A stretch of 41,915 bases of DNA from the IMG/VR virus record IMGVR_UViG_3300028384_000793, positions 1 to 41,915 of that record. One strand, 5' to 3'. Source of the DNA: a virus. Each line of letters starts with the position of its first letter. The stretch's first letter is position 1. Shown piece after piece: positions 30,434-37,580 of the stretch. A program made the position numbers and the translations under genes. The notes under the pieces are model-generated. The model was not told the DNA's origin and did not search any database. It worked only from the letters and a program-made list of their open reading frames with translations.

Positions 30434-30709
30434 TTACACCTCACCTCGTTCGATTTTGTCAGCTCTGTTCTGCATTGACATATAAATGAATTTGTCGTCA
30501 ATAAAGCTTTGTTCGGAGCATTCACGCACTGCACCGGCTTTGATTTTGTTGACATCAAACAATAGATTCCAGTTATTGATAGCCGCCTGTCTCGTGGAGT
30601 GCTCGTCAAGCGTTCTAACTTCACAGTTATAGCAAACCACCAAACACCCTACGTCGTCTTCTTGTATTTCCATTCCACCACAAGGACACGGATTTAATTT
30701 TTCACACAT
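30434..30709 (-). CDS. Lar-like restriction alleviation protein (zinc-ribbon)
   Basis: The product is 91 aa. I chose the ATG at 30709, with GAGG 10 bases upstream. The first 50 residues read LNPCPCGG, then VVCYNCEV, then AAINNWN. This is the pattern of Lar-family proteins (PCPfCGg, CxxC, Ai-WN), which in E. coli Rac prophage alter type I restriction. Many phage members have no tested function. First gene of the 30709-29892 leftward cassette. Confidence 0.7.
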   Translation of the reverse strand: MCEKLNPCPCGGMEIQEDDVGCLVVCYNCEVRTLDEHSTRQAAINNWNLLFDVNKIKAGAVRECSEQSFIDDKFIYMSMQNRADKIERGEV

Positions 30710-30742
30710 CGCTGAGTTACCTCGTTCGTTCAATATGGAATC

Positions 30743-30790
30743 ATTCTAGTATTATCATGACGTGCGTGTCAAACTTTAATTGCATATAAT
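30743..30790. promoter_or_regulatory. Divergent late promoter with TGAC-N6-GTCA operator
   Basis: TGAC-GTGCGT-GTCA lies at 30758-30771. Leftward: TTGACA (30772-30767), an 18-base spacer and TAGAAT (30748-30743), for the Lar-like cassette. Rightward: TATAAT (30785-30790), 13 bases after the palindrome and 9 bases before the ATG at 30800. Confidence 0.7.
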
Positions 30791-30799
30791 TGGTAAATT

Positions 30800-31333
30800 A
30801 TGGACAGAATTGAACTTTTCAGACATTTGTCAGGCATAGTGAAACTTGCAACCGGTGTTCCGATTTGCACACCAGCCGATGACAACAACCCCGCACCAAG
30901 CGGTTCGTATGCTTCAATTGAACCATACAGTAATGTTGCGTCTCGTGGTCAAGCGAACATTAGTACAACCGGTGTTGATGGTGGGATGAATGTTAGTACC
31001 ATTGTCAAGCGTCAATTACTTGTTACCGCGTCAATTAATTTTTACCGTGACAACGCCAAGCTTTACGCTGCTAAATTGATCGATGGGAACAAGAACCCGA
31101 ACGTGTCAAAGCTGTTGCGTGATGCGGGTATCGGTTGGAGTCGTACTAGCGCGGTGAACGATTTGGACGCGTTACAGTCTGCAAAAATTGAACAACGGTC
31201 GCAAATTTCACTCATGTTTTGGATGGAACTTGTCGACGATCCGGTCGTGTATAACGCGATTAATCAAGTTGAACTCGAAGTGCAAAACTCGAAAGGTGAC
31301 GTGCTTCAAACTAGCAATTACACAGGAGAATAA
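30800..31333 (+). CDS. Tail terminator / neck protein (gp12-like)
   Basis: The product is 177 aa. It starts 9 bases after a TATAAT box with no Shine-Dalgarno, so it is probably translated from a leaderless mRNA. LFRHLSGIVKLATGVP, then SGSYASIEPYSNVAS, then KRQLLVTASINFYRDNAKLY fit the neck/tail-terminator group found directly upstream of sheath genes in myoviruses. It would cap the tail tube and join it to the head. Family assignment is moderate; position supports it. Confidence 0.7.
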   Translation: MDRIELFRHLSGIVKLATGVPICTPADDNNPAPSGSYASIEPYSNVASRGQANISTTGVDGGMNVSTIVKRQLLVTASINFYRDNAKLYAAKLIDGNKNPNVSKLLRDAGIGWSRTSAVNDLDALQSAKIEQRSQISLMFWMELVDDPVVYNAINQVELEVQNSKGDVLQTSNYTGE

Positions 31334-31337
31334 AACT

Positions 31338-32489
31338 GTGACCGCATATAACGTAAATAACATCATTCCGATTACGACGACGATTAGTCCGACGGGTTTG
31401 GCGTTTGCAAATTTCGCGAAAGCGTTCATGTTTGCACCTGAATCTGAATTGCCGGTCGGTTTCAACGTCGATGAAATTCGTACTTATACAAGTTTGTCGG
31501 GTTTGTCCGCTGACTTTGACAGTACAACTGAAACGTACAAAGCGTTGTCGAAATGGCTCGGTGGTATCCCAGCACAGTCAAGTGTGACAGTGTTTGGTGT
31601 CGACTCAACAGACGCTAACATCACCGACACATTGAACAAGGCGCGAAACCTTCACGGGTGGTGGTACTGGTCATTCTTTACGGAAGACGTTTACGCTGAT
31701 GTGACCGGTGACGTGCTTGAAATTGCGGCATGGTCGGACGCAAACGACGCGTTCTTCATGAACTGTCAAACTGGTGTAAGCTGTACAGCTATCCGTAACG
31801 CGAGCCTTGATACAGACGTTGCCAGTGTGTTGACCAACTTAGGCTATCGTCACACTATGACGTTCGCGCACTTCACTGATCCATACGCGGGTATTGCGTT
31901 AACCAAGTGGTACGCTGCTGTGAATTACTCGGCGACAAACTCAACCATTACCGGTTTCGGTAAGAAGTTGAGCGGTGTTGCTGCTGAAACGTTGACAGGT
32001 ACAGAGTATTCGACAATGGAACTCGACACCAAAATTGCAGCGTTTTATACCGTGGTGGACTTGCAAGGTTCCACTGACAACGGCCGAGTGATTAACACCA
32101 AAACACACAGCTCGTTCGGTGAATACGGTGACGACATTGTGAACTTGGACGCGTTCCTTAATGCTATTAAAGTAGCACTGTACAATGTCATTGTGAACCA
32201 AACGAAAAAGCTTGGTCAAACGTCACGCGGTCAGGCAGTGATTAACTCGACAGCACGTTCGGTGTGTCAGACGTATGTATCAAACGGTTATCTTGGTGAA
32301 CGGAATTACATTGACCCAGACGACGGAGTCGAGAAGTACACGCCAGGGTTCGAAATTTTGACAGACCCTATTGAAATTTTAGACTTGTCCGACTCTGATC
32401 GTGACGCCCGTAAATCTGCTACGGTTAAAATTCGTATTTTCCGAGCTGGTGCAATCGAAAGCGCCCCTGTTGACATCGAGGTATATTAA
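31338..32489 (+). CDS. Tail sheath-like protein (DUF3383)
   Basis: The product is 383 aa. I chose GTG 31338, with CAGGAGA about 9 bases upstream; the open frame extends to 31188 but that part overlaps the previous gene. DUF3383 features are SGLSADFDSTTETYKALSKW near 52-72, NLHGWWYWSFFTED near 104, GYRHTMTFAHF near 169, EYSTMELDTKIAAFY near 222 and the C-terminal SDRDARKSATVKIRIFRAGAI. It forms the contractile sheath and so establishes a myovirus. Confidence 0.9.
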   Translation: MTAYNVNNIIPITTTISPTGLAFANFAKAFMFAPESELPVGFNVDEIRTYTSLSGLSADFDSTTETYKALSKWLGGIPAQSSVTVFGVDSTDANITDTLNKARNLHGWWYWSFFTEDVYADVTGDVLEIAAWSDANDAFFMNCQTGVSCTAIRNASLDTDVASVLTNLGYRHTMTFAHFTDPYAGIALTKWYAAVNYSATNSTITGFGKKLSGVAAETLTGTEYSTMELDTKIAAFYTVVDLQGSTDNGRVINTKTHSSFGEYGDDIVNLDAFLNAIKVALYNVIVNQTKKLGQTSRGQAVINSTARSVCQTYVSNGYLGERNYIDPDDGVEKYTPGFEILTDPIEILDLSDSDRDARKSATVKIRIFRAGAIESAPVDIEVY

Positions 32490-32491
32490 TC

Positions 32492-32905
32492 ATGGCTTTA
32501 TCAGATTTTAGTACAGAAAGTGCGGTCGTTGTGATCAACGGCCGTGAAATTACAGATTGGGGTGAGACGGCGACACCGTACACGTCAGACCCTATCGACC
32601 CTAAATCGTTGTTACGTCGAGGTCAGGGTGGTCGTGCGGTTCGAATGGATCGCATCAACCCAGGTCGTGCAATTGCTGTTTACCTTAGCCCAGGTAGTGC
32701 GGACAGTGCATACATGCAAGGGTTAATGAACAGTAAAGCGACGATCACTCTTGGTTACACTCAAATTGGTTCGCTCGAAGTTGAAGCGGCTAGCGAAGGT
32801 GTAATCACGAACGACGCATCAAAAGGTCGTGCCGGTTCAACCATTACTGACGACCAGTACATCATGGAATTCAACATTCATAACCAAACGAAAGGTGGTG
32901 AATAA
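32492..32905 (+). CDS. Tail tube protein
   Basis: The product is 137 aa. It follows the sheath gene by 2 bases. It is beta-rich: SAVVVINGREITDWGE, RGQGGRAVRMDRINPGRAI, YLSPGSADSAYMQGLMN and DDQYIMEFNIHN. This matches the phage tube proteins that follow DUF3383 sheaths (DUF3277-like). The stop codon overlaps the next start (TAATG). Confidence 0.85.
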   Translation: MALSDFSTESAVVVINGREITDWGETATPYTSDPIDPKSLLRRGQGGRAVRMDRINPGRAIAVYLSPGSADSAYMQGLMNSKATITLGYTQIGSLEVEAASEGVITNDASKGRAGSTITDDQYIMEFNIHNQTKGGE

Positions 32906-33288
32906 TGAAACAGGTCGTCATAGGTGAAAAAACGTTTGCCGTCAGTCATACTGACGCGCAATCTCAAAAGAAATTGTTGACTTTGCTTGGTTCTCGATTA
33001 GCACTGGTTGTCTCTAGTGCTAAGGTTGATGAAGTCGATGTTCCGTTGTTGGTCGGCAACTTGGTGTCACTCGAAGAAAGCAAACTCGACCAGGTCGCAT
33101 CACTGGCGTTAAAGCGAACACGTGTTGTCGGGTCGGAAGAACCTATCGATGTAAAACTTTTTCAGAATCACATGACCGATTATTTCAAATTAATCGCGGA
33201 GGCAGTGAAACTGAACATGGATGATTTTTTTACGTTTGTTCTCGAAGACCTCGCGGCGCAAAACGCGACACAGGACGGGAACGGGTAG
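32905..33288 (+). CDS. Tail assembly chaperone, short (0-frame) product
   Basis: The product is 127 aa and starts in the tube stop codon. It is a soluble alpha/beta protein: TFAVSHTDAQSQKKLLTLLG, LVVSSAKVDEVDVPLLVGNL, and FKLIAEAVKLNMDDFFTFVL at the end. It stops just before a second open stretch in the -1 frame. This is the classical arrangement of tail assembly chaperones between tube and tape measure genes (lambda G / G-T). The heptamer T-TTT-TTT at 33225-33231, at codons for FF in MDDFF, is in the correct phase for -1 slipping. Confidence 0.8.
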   Translation: MKQVVIGEKTFAVSHTDAQSQKKLLTLLGSRLALVVSSAKVDEVDVPLLVGNLVSLEESKLDQVASLALKRTRVVGSEEPIDVKLFQNHMTDYFKLIAEAVKLNMDDFFTFVLEDLAAQNATQDGNG

Positions 33289-33464
33289 TCGACGACGGTG
33301 TTGATTGGTATTTCATGCGCCCGTGCGTAGGTATACCACCTTTGCAAATACCACCTTTGTGTAAGTACCATGAAACGTTAGACGGTACTTACACATTAGC
33401 TGATATTGAGCGTTTTCATATTACACTTGATAAGTGGGTTGAGCGGATTTTAAATCATGGCTAA
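33225..33464 (+). CDS. -1 frame extension of the tail assembly chaperone
   Basis: The -1 frame is open from 33225 to a TAA at 33462-33464, overlapping the tape measure start. The clearly protein-like part starts after the 0-frame stop: VDDGVDWYFMRPCVGIPP, then LDGTYTLADIERFHITLDKW. The D/GxxWxFMRPC and LDGTYxLADI pattern is what I expect of the C-terminal half of myovirus tail chaperones. No RBS precedes its only internal ATG (33315), so frameshifting is the likely way of expression. A shift later than 33231, nearer the stop, cannot be excluded because the frame between 33232 and 33284 reads unlike a protein. Confidence 0.65.
   Translation, partial: FFYVCSRRPRGAKRDTGRERVVDDGVDWYFMRPCVGIPPLQIPPLCKYHETLDGTYTLADIERFHITLDKWVERILNHG
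33333..33394. repeat. Direct repeat and strong hairpin before the tape measure gene
   Basis: ATACCACCTTTG occurs at 33333-33344 and 33348-33359. GTGTAAGTACC (33359-33369) and GGTACTTACAC (33384-33394) form a perfect 11-bp inverted repeat with a 14-base loop. It lies in the -1 frame extension. No T-run follows, so it is not a simple terminator; it may slow ribosomes or affect RNA processing. Confidence 0.7.
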
Positions 33465-34761
33465 CACGATCACGAACTTTCTTGTTGGCGTCGGTTTCGA
33501 TTATGACCAAAAAGGTCAAAAGGAAATCGGTTCCGGTATTGACAATCTAAAGTCTAAAGCATTACAGCTTGGTTCCGTCGTGGCTGGTGCGTTCGGTGTC
33601 AAAGCATTGACGTCTGATTTTGCCAAGTCACGTGATGAAATCGGGAAGTTTTCAGACACGTTCGGTGTGTTGCCTGATGACGTTTTCGCGCTCGGTAAAG
33701 CATTAGAACACGAGGGTGGTTCGGTTGATGCGTTCATGTCACAACTTGCCAATCTTGAAAAAATGCGTGCTGGCATTCTCGCCGGTGACGCATCATTCAT
33801 TTCAGCAGCGGGTCGTGCCGGCATCACTGATACATCGATCATTACCAACGCAGAGAACGCAACGGAAGCATATATCGCGTTGGGTGACGTATTCGAAGGG
33901 TTGAGTCAACAAGAACGCTTGAACGCGGCCGAGGCGCTAGGTTTTGACGAGTCAAGTATTCGATTGTTGTCGAACGGTTCGGACGCTGTGTCGCATCTTG
34001 TGAGCAGACAAAAGGAAATCCGCACTGTCACAAAGGAAATGACTCAACAAGCCGCACTGTTCAACGACGAAATGCAAGACTTGTTTGGCAATATTGGTGG
34101 GTTTGCTGACAATATCAGTATGAAAGCATTGCCAGAAATAAACAAATTGATCGGTGGTATGAACGGTTGGATCGATGTAAACCGTGAATTGATTGATCAA
34201 AACATGAATGACGTGCTAGACGGAATGGGTGATCATCTTGCCGGTATTGGCGCGGCTGGTGGACTGTTGGCAAGCGGTGGACTGTTGGCGGGTCTGGCAG
34301 GAATGGCGAAACACATTCCGGTGATCGGTAAAGGAATGGGCGTGGCAGCAAGTGCGGCTGCGAAAATAACGACACTTGGCGCGGGCGCCATGATCGGCAA
34401 CGAGATTTTGAAAATCGATGGTAAAGCAGCGTTGAAAAAATTCGGAATTGATGCACCCGATTGGCTCACTAAACCTATTCGAGAATTAGAATGGTCTGAC
34501 TTCGGAATCGGGAACGACGATCCTACCGAGAAGATTGATTATTCACCTGGTTCACATTACAGTCCGAGTGACTTACCATCAACACCAGATCAATTCCCAG
34601 ACTTACCGTCGTTTGGGTCAACCAATACGCAGACGACCAGCACGCAAGTGACGGTTAATATGACGCTAGACGGCCAAGTATTAGACAAACGAATTGTGAA
34701 TGTCGTTGATGGTCAGGCCGAACTAGCGTACCAAGATATTAAATCAAACGTGGCGAATTAA
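33457..34761 (+). CDS. Tape measure protein (short)
   Basis: The product is 434 aa, following the chaperone as tape measures do. It starts with NTITNFLVGVGFDYDQKGQK, then IDNLKSKALQLGSVVAGAFG. A helical middle follows, then a Gly/Ala-rich hydrophobic stretch near 255-310 (AAGGLLASGGLLAGLAGMAK) that may insert in the host membrane. The end is a Pro/Ser-rich tail. At roughly 0.15 nm per residue the tail would be about 65 nm, short for a myovirus. Identification rests on position and these features. Confidence 0.8.
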   Translation: MANTITNFLVGVGFDYDQKGQKEIGSGIDNLKSKALQLGSVVAGAFGVKALTSDFAKSRDEIGKFSDTFGVLPDDVFALGKALEHEGGSVDAFMSQLANLEKMRAGILAGDASFISAAGRAGITDTSIITNAENATEAYIALGDVFEGLSQQERLNAAEALGFDESSIRLLSNGSDAVSHLVSRQKEIRTVTKEMTQQAALFNDEMQDLFGNIGGFADNISMKALPEINKLIGGMNGWIDVNRELIDQNMNDVLDGMGDHLAGIGAAGGLLASGGLLAGLAGMAKHIPVIGKGMGVAASAAAKITTLGAGAMIGNEILKIDGKAALKKFGIDAPDWLTKPIRELEWSDFGIGNDDPTEKIDYSPGSHYSPSDLPSTPDQFPDLPSFGSTNTQTTSTQVTVNMTLDGQVLDKRIVNVVDGQAELAYQDIKSNVAN

Positions 34762-34763
34762 TC

Positions 34764-35411
34764 ATGGCAATTGTGAACATATTGACGCGTGAAGCACCAA
34801 CCATCAACGGTTACGAGTTCGACGCAGTGTTAGAAGACACACTGGAAATCAGCAACGAGTTAACGGGTTTTCCGATTGAACTCGGCGCACGTGCGTCTGA
34901 TCATGCGATTACGAATCCGTTTCGTTGGTCGTTGATTGTTGGGATCAGCAATAACCCCGTGAGTGTTTCCACGACTGATTTTGTTGGTGCTGCATCATAT
35001 GTTGATACAGACAGTGGAACATTGGCAAACGTCACGGGTTTGTCGGCCGGTTACTTGTCGGGAAGTTCCGAAACACGCGCTAAATCAGCATTAGAATTCT
35101 TAATCAAATTAGCGACCGAAAAAACACGGTTCGATATTTCCGCTGGTGACATTGATCTAACTGGAATGATGGTTGGCAAAATCACTCGGCAGAAAACAGC
35201 CGAGAACGAAGACGGTCTGATTGCTAATGTTGAACTTCAACAAGTTGGTACACTTGGTACAGTTATTGCTTTGAACCAACCGTCAATTTCACAGTTGAAC
35301 AGTGAAGACCCGTCGTACGCTTCCAACGCTGCTACTGTGAACAAGGGCGAAGTGATCGGTGGAACCGTGTCAGAGTCGGATCAATCACTTGTTAATGAGG
35401 TGCTAGGATGA
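34764..35411 (+). CDS. Baseplate distal-tail (Dit-like) protein
   Basis: The product is 215 aa. The opening VNILTREAPTINGYEFDAVLE, the segment ELGARASDHAITNPFRWSLI near 45-65 and EFLIKLATEKTRFDISAG near 114 match the Dit-like proteins encoded after short tape measures in Pam3-like tails. It would form the ring joining tube to hub. A polar C-terminal tail follows. It overlaps the next gene by ATGA. Confidence 0.75.
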   Translation: MAIVNILTREAPTINGYEFDAVLEDTLEISNELTGFPIELGARASDHAITNPFRWSLIVGISNNPVSVSTTDFVGAASYVDTDSGTLANVTGLSAGYLSGSSETRAKSALEFLIKLATEKTRFDISAGDIDLTGMMVGKITRQKTAENEDGLIANVELQQVGTLGTVIALNQPSISQLNSEDPSYASNAATVNKGEVIGGTVSESDQSLVNEVLG

Positions 35412-35704
35412 TCACTATACCGTTGAGTAATGGCGCGGTGAACGCACACCCTGTTTTTGAAATTGAACTAGGTGATAACACGGTCGAGTTTCGAATAAAT
35501 TGGAACACGACCGAACAATATTGGTCAGCCGATTTATATGTTGAAGGTGAATTGAAGTGTGCTGGTGTCATATTACTGGTTGGTGATGAATTAATCAGTG
35601 CGTATAACGCTGGGCTTGGTAAGCTTGTGATGGTTGGTATTGATCCGACTCTTGACAATCTTGGTGTCGACAATCGATTGATTTGGATACCCGACAATGA
35701 GTGA
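35408..35704 (+). CDS. Baseplate plug protein (Pam3 gp18-like)
   Basis: The product is 98 aa. ITIPLSNGAVNAHPVFEIEL at the start, EFRINWNTTEQYWSADLYVE near 26-45 and VGIDPTLDNLG near 76 match the small plug protein of the cyanophage Pam3 type baseplate. It has an all-beta composition. It overlaps both neighbours, as in the related gene order Dit, plug, hub. Confidence 0.8.
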   Translation: MITIPLSNGAVNAHPVFEIELGDNTVEFRINWNTTEQYWSADLYVEGELKCAGVILLVGDELISAYNAGLGKLVMVGIDPTLDNLGVDNRLIWIPDNE

Positions 35705-36545
35705 GTATTTCGGAAGATTGTTCGAATTGGACGTGAACGGTTCGACACTTATTGAACGAACCACAGGTCGACAGTTCAAAATACAATTTGAAATCATTAT
35801 CGACTTTGGTGGTTCGAACTCGTACGCTAGTATTGCGATTTACAATTTGAGTAATGACACGGCAAACAAGGTTTTAAAATCGGGCGAGAACGTCACATTC
35901 AAAGCGGGTTACGTTGACACCGTCGACACGATTTTCACTGGTAAAATTCAGAACGTTTTACGCGAGCGCCAGGGTGCTAATACCATCACTCGATTGATCT
36001 GTCGATCCGAGTCGGTCACCAGTACAATCAATCAATCATACGGTGCAGGTGTTGACGTCGTGACACTGATTCGTGCTGTCTCGGAAGCAATAGGGTACAC
36101 CGTCGTATTGGATGAATCACAGTTTTCAGACGTACCGACGTACGTGCGCGGGTACACGTTAAGCGGTGATCCGCGCGTGATACTCGACTCACTTGCTCGT
36201 ACTCACGGGTTCAGTCATGTTGTCGAGAATGGTCGACGGGTGATTGTTCGTGACGGGTTTGAACGAAACACAACACCGTTCGAAGTGTCGCAATTTACAG
36301 GTATGGAAGGGATACCGGAAATCACCGAAATCGGATGCAATGTGACGGTACGTTTGAACCCTAAAATTCGAATCGGCGGTCAAATGGACATTAAATCAAC
36401 ACTGTCAACGTTCAACTTTAGTGATTTGTATTATCAAAATATTCCTGAATCAGCGGGACAAGGCGTTTACAGGGTGCAGAAAATCACACATTCGGGCGAT
36501 AGTTACGGTGACACATGGAGTACGAAGATTGAAGGAATTAGGTAA
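35697..36545 (+). CDS. Baseplate hub protein (gp27-like)
   Basis: The product is 282 aa. Features are an opening GRLFELDVNG, FEIIIDFGGSNSYASIAIYN near 32, VLKSGENVTFKAGYVD near 60 and ETVTS-like RSESVTSTIN near 102. Typical hub strands follow (VTLIRAVSEAIGYTVVLDES, then LARTHGFSHVVENGR). The C-terminus HSGDSYGDTWSTKIEGI is typical of hub proteins that carry the spike. It belongs to the coupled baseplate set. Confidence 0.82.
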   Translation: MSEYFGRLFELDVNGSTLIERTTGRQFKIQFEIIIDFGGSNSYASIAIYNLSNDTANKVLKSGENVTFKAGYVDTVDTIFTGKIQNVLRERQGANTITRLICRSESVTSTINQSYGAGVDVVTLIRAVSEAIGYTVVLDESQFSDVPTYVRGYTLSGDPRVILDSLARTHGFSHVVENGRRVIVRDGFERNTTPFEVSQFTGMEGIPEITEIGCNVTVRLNPKIRIGGQMDIKSTLSTFNFSDLYYQNIPESAGQGVYRVQKITHSGDSYGDTWSTKIEGIR

Positions 36546-36554
36546 GATATTCGC

Positions 36555-36821
36555 TTGGACGCTTCACAGCGTGTCAGCCGGACGGTTACGAACCCGCCTC
36601 ATGTTATCGTGGATCACCTCCGGCTATTGAAGTGTCCGAACACCGACACAGGTGTTTTGAAAATACCACTCAAGAGGCGCAGCCCTAACCTCTATATAGT
36701 GTCAACGTCGTGCACAACGTGTCGTTCTCATCGGGCATCTATTCAGTGGTATCATCAAAACATCCGTAAAAAGCGCAACGGCCTAAAACATTATACCTAT
36801 GTCACCGCCTGGTTAAAATAA
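36555..36821 (+). CDS. Possible small CxxC protein without a normal start
   Basis: An 88-codon frame follows the hub stop in the same frame. Only TTG or rarer starts are available and the RBS is weak. The second half looks like real protein: LKCPNTDTGVLKIPLKRRSP, then CTTCRSHRASIQWYHQNIRK. Cys near 26 and the CxxC pair could form a partial zinc site. It may be a gene with TTG start, a remnant of an HNH-type insertion, or a product of hub stop-codon readthrough. No family recognised. Confidence 0.4.
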   Translation: MDASQRVSRTVTNPPHVIVDHLRLLKCPNTDTGVLKIPLKRRSPNLYIVSTSCTTCRSHRASIQWYHQNIRKKRNGLKHYTYVTAWLK

Positions 36822-36838
36822 GTGTTACCGTTGCGCTT
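36771..36838. repeat. 11-bp inverted repeat AAGCGCAACGG / CCGTTGCGCTT
   Basis: The arms lie at 36771-36781 and 36828-36838 with a 46-base loop that contains the end of the 36555 frame. Long loop and no T-run argue against a simple terminator, though it could end transcription with a factor or stabilise the 3' end. The next 100 bases are noncoding up to the promoter at 36938. Confidence 0.6.
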
Positions 36839-36937
36839 CTCGTTAATGCTTACTGACGAGTTTCGGTCTCGTTAAACCATCGAAAATATTACATATCATC
36901 CACCTATATAACGCAAGGGTTGATCGTATATCGTAAT

Positions 36938-36992
36938 TGACGATGTAGTCACTTTATTACAGCGTGACAAACGGGTCAAGTGCTTTTATAAT
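36938..36992 (+). promoter_or_regulatory. Baseplate promoter with two TGAC-N6-GTCA operators
   Basis: Operators TGAC-GATGTA-GTCA (36938-36951) and TGAC-AAACGG-GTCA (36965-36978) are 27 bp apart. GTGACA (36964-36969), a 17-base spacer and TATAAT (36987-36992) form the promoter; the ATG follows 6 bases later. The second operator covers the -35 box and spacer. Confidence 0.7.
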
Positions 36993-36998
36993 AAAAAC

Positions 36999-37580
36999 AT
37001 GAAAAAATTATCCGCGTCCGAATACTCACGTAAAACGTTCATCGAAATGATGAAGGACGTCGCGACGTCTACAGTCGGACATATTTTGGCGTTTGACCCA
37101 AGCACCCAACTTGCACAAGTTCAGATTGGCATACTTCGAAAAGACATTAACGGTGTCACGTTCGAACCGGCACCCATTGTGGAAGTGCCCGTTTATTTTG
37201 CTGGTGGTAGTGAATGGTTTGTTGAACACCAGATTGACCCGCTCGACGAAGGTGTTGTGATGTTTTCACAACGGTGTATTGATGGTTGGGTGACAAACGG
37301 CGGTGTAGCAACGAACCCTATTGACCGATTTCATGATTTTCAAGATGCTATGTTTTTACCTGGTATGCGTTCACAACCTAACAAGATTAACGACTTTCAA
37401 AACGACGGTATCAGACTGCGTAACAAGTCCGGCACGTCGTACATTTGGTTGAAATCGGACGGTGTTGAAATCGTGTCACCGTCGCTCACCCACAACGGGG
37501 TGAACATTGGCGATACTCACACGCATGCGTACACGTGGACAGACCCAGCCGGATCGGGAAACACTGAGGTTCCGCAATGA
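36999..37580 (+). CDS. Baseplate spike protein (Gp138 N-terminal domain)
   Basis: The product is 193 aa. The start lies 6 bases after a TATAAT box without a Shine-Dalgarno, so the mRNA is probably leaderless. SEYSRKTFIEMMKDVATS, VGHILAFDPSTQLAQVQIG and PVYFAGGSEWFVEHQIDPLDEGVV-type strands fit the OB-fold Gp138_N/gpV-like spike base. TSYIWLKSDGVEIVSPS comes from the beta-helix. The C-terminal DTHTHAY contains His-x-His, which in gpV-type spikes binds iron at the tip. It punctures the outer membrane. Confidence 0.82.
   Translation: MKKLSASEYSRKTFIEMMKDVATSTVGHILAFDPSTQLAQVQIGILRKDINGVTFEPAPIVEVPVYFAGGSEWFVEHQIDPLDEGVVMFSQRCIDGWVTNGGVATNPIDRFHDFQDAMFLPGMRSQPNKINDFQNDGIRLRNKSGTSYIWLKSDGVEIVSPSLTHNGVNIGDTHTHAYTWTDPAGSGNTEVPQ

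Noticed and set aside
31188-31337. N-terminal extension of the sheath frame
   Set aside because: It overlaps the terminator gene, lacks sheath-like sequence, and GTG 31338 has an excellent RBS.
34115-34469. Minus-strand ORFs over the tape measure gene
   Set aside because: Antisense to the Gly/Ala-rich segment; Pro/His/Arg-rich shadow composition.
36575-36605. GGTTACGAACC resembling a tRNA T-arm
   Set aside because: The loop is three bases instead of seven and nothing around it completes a cloverleaf.
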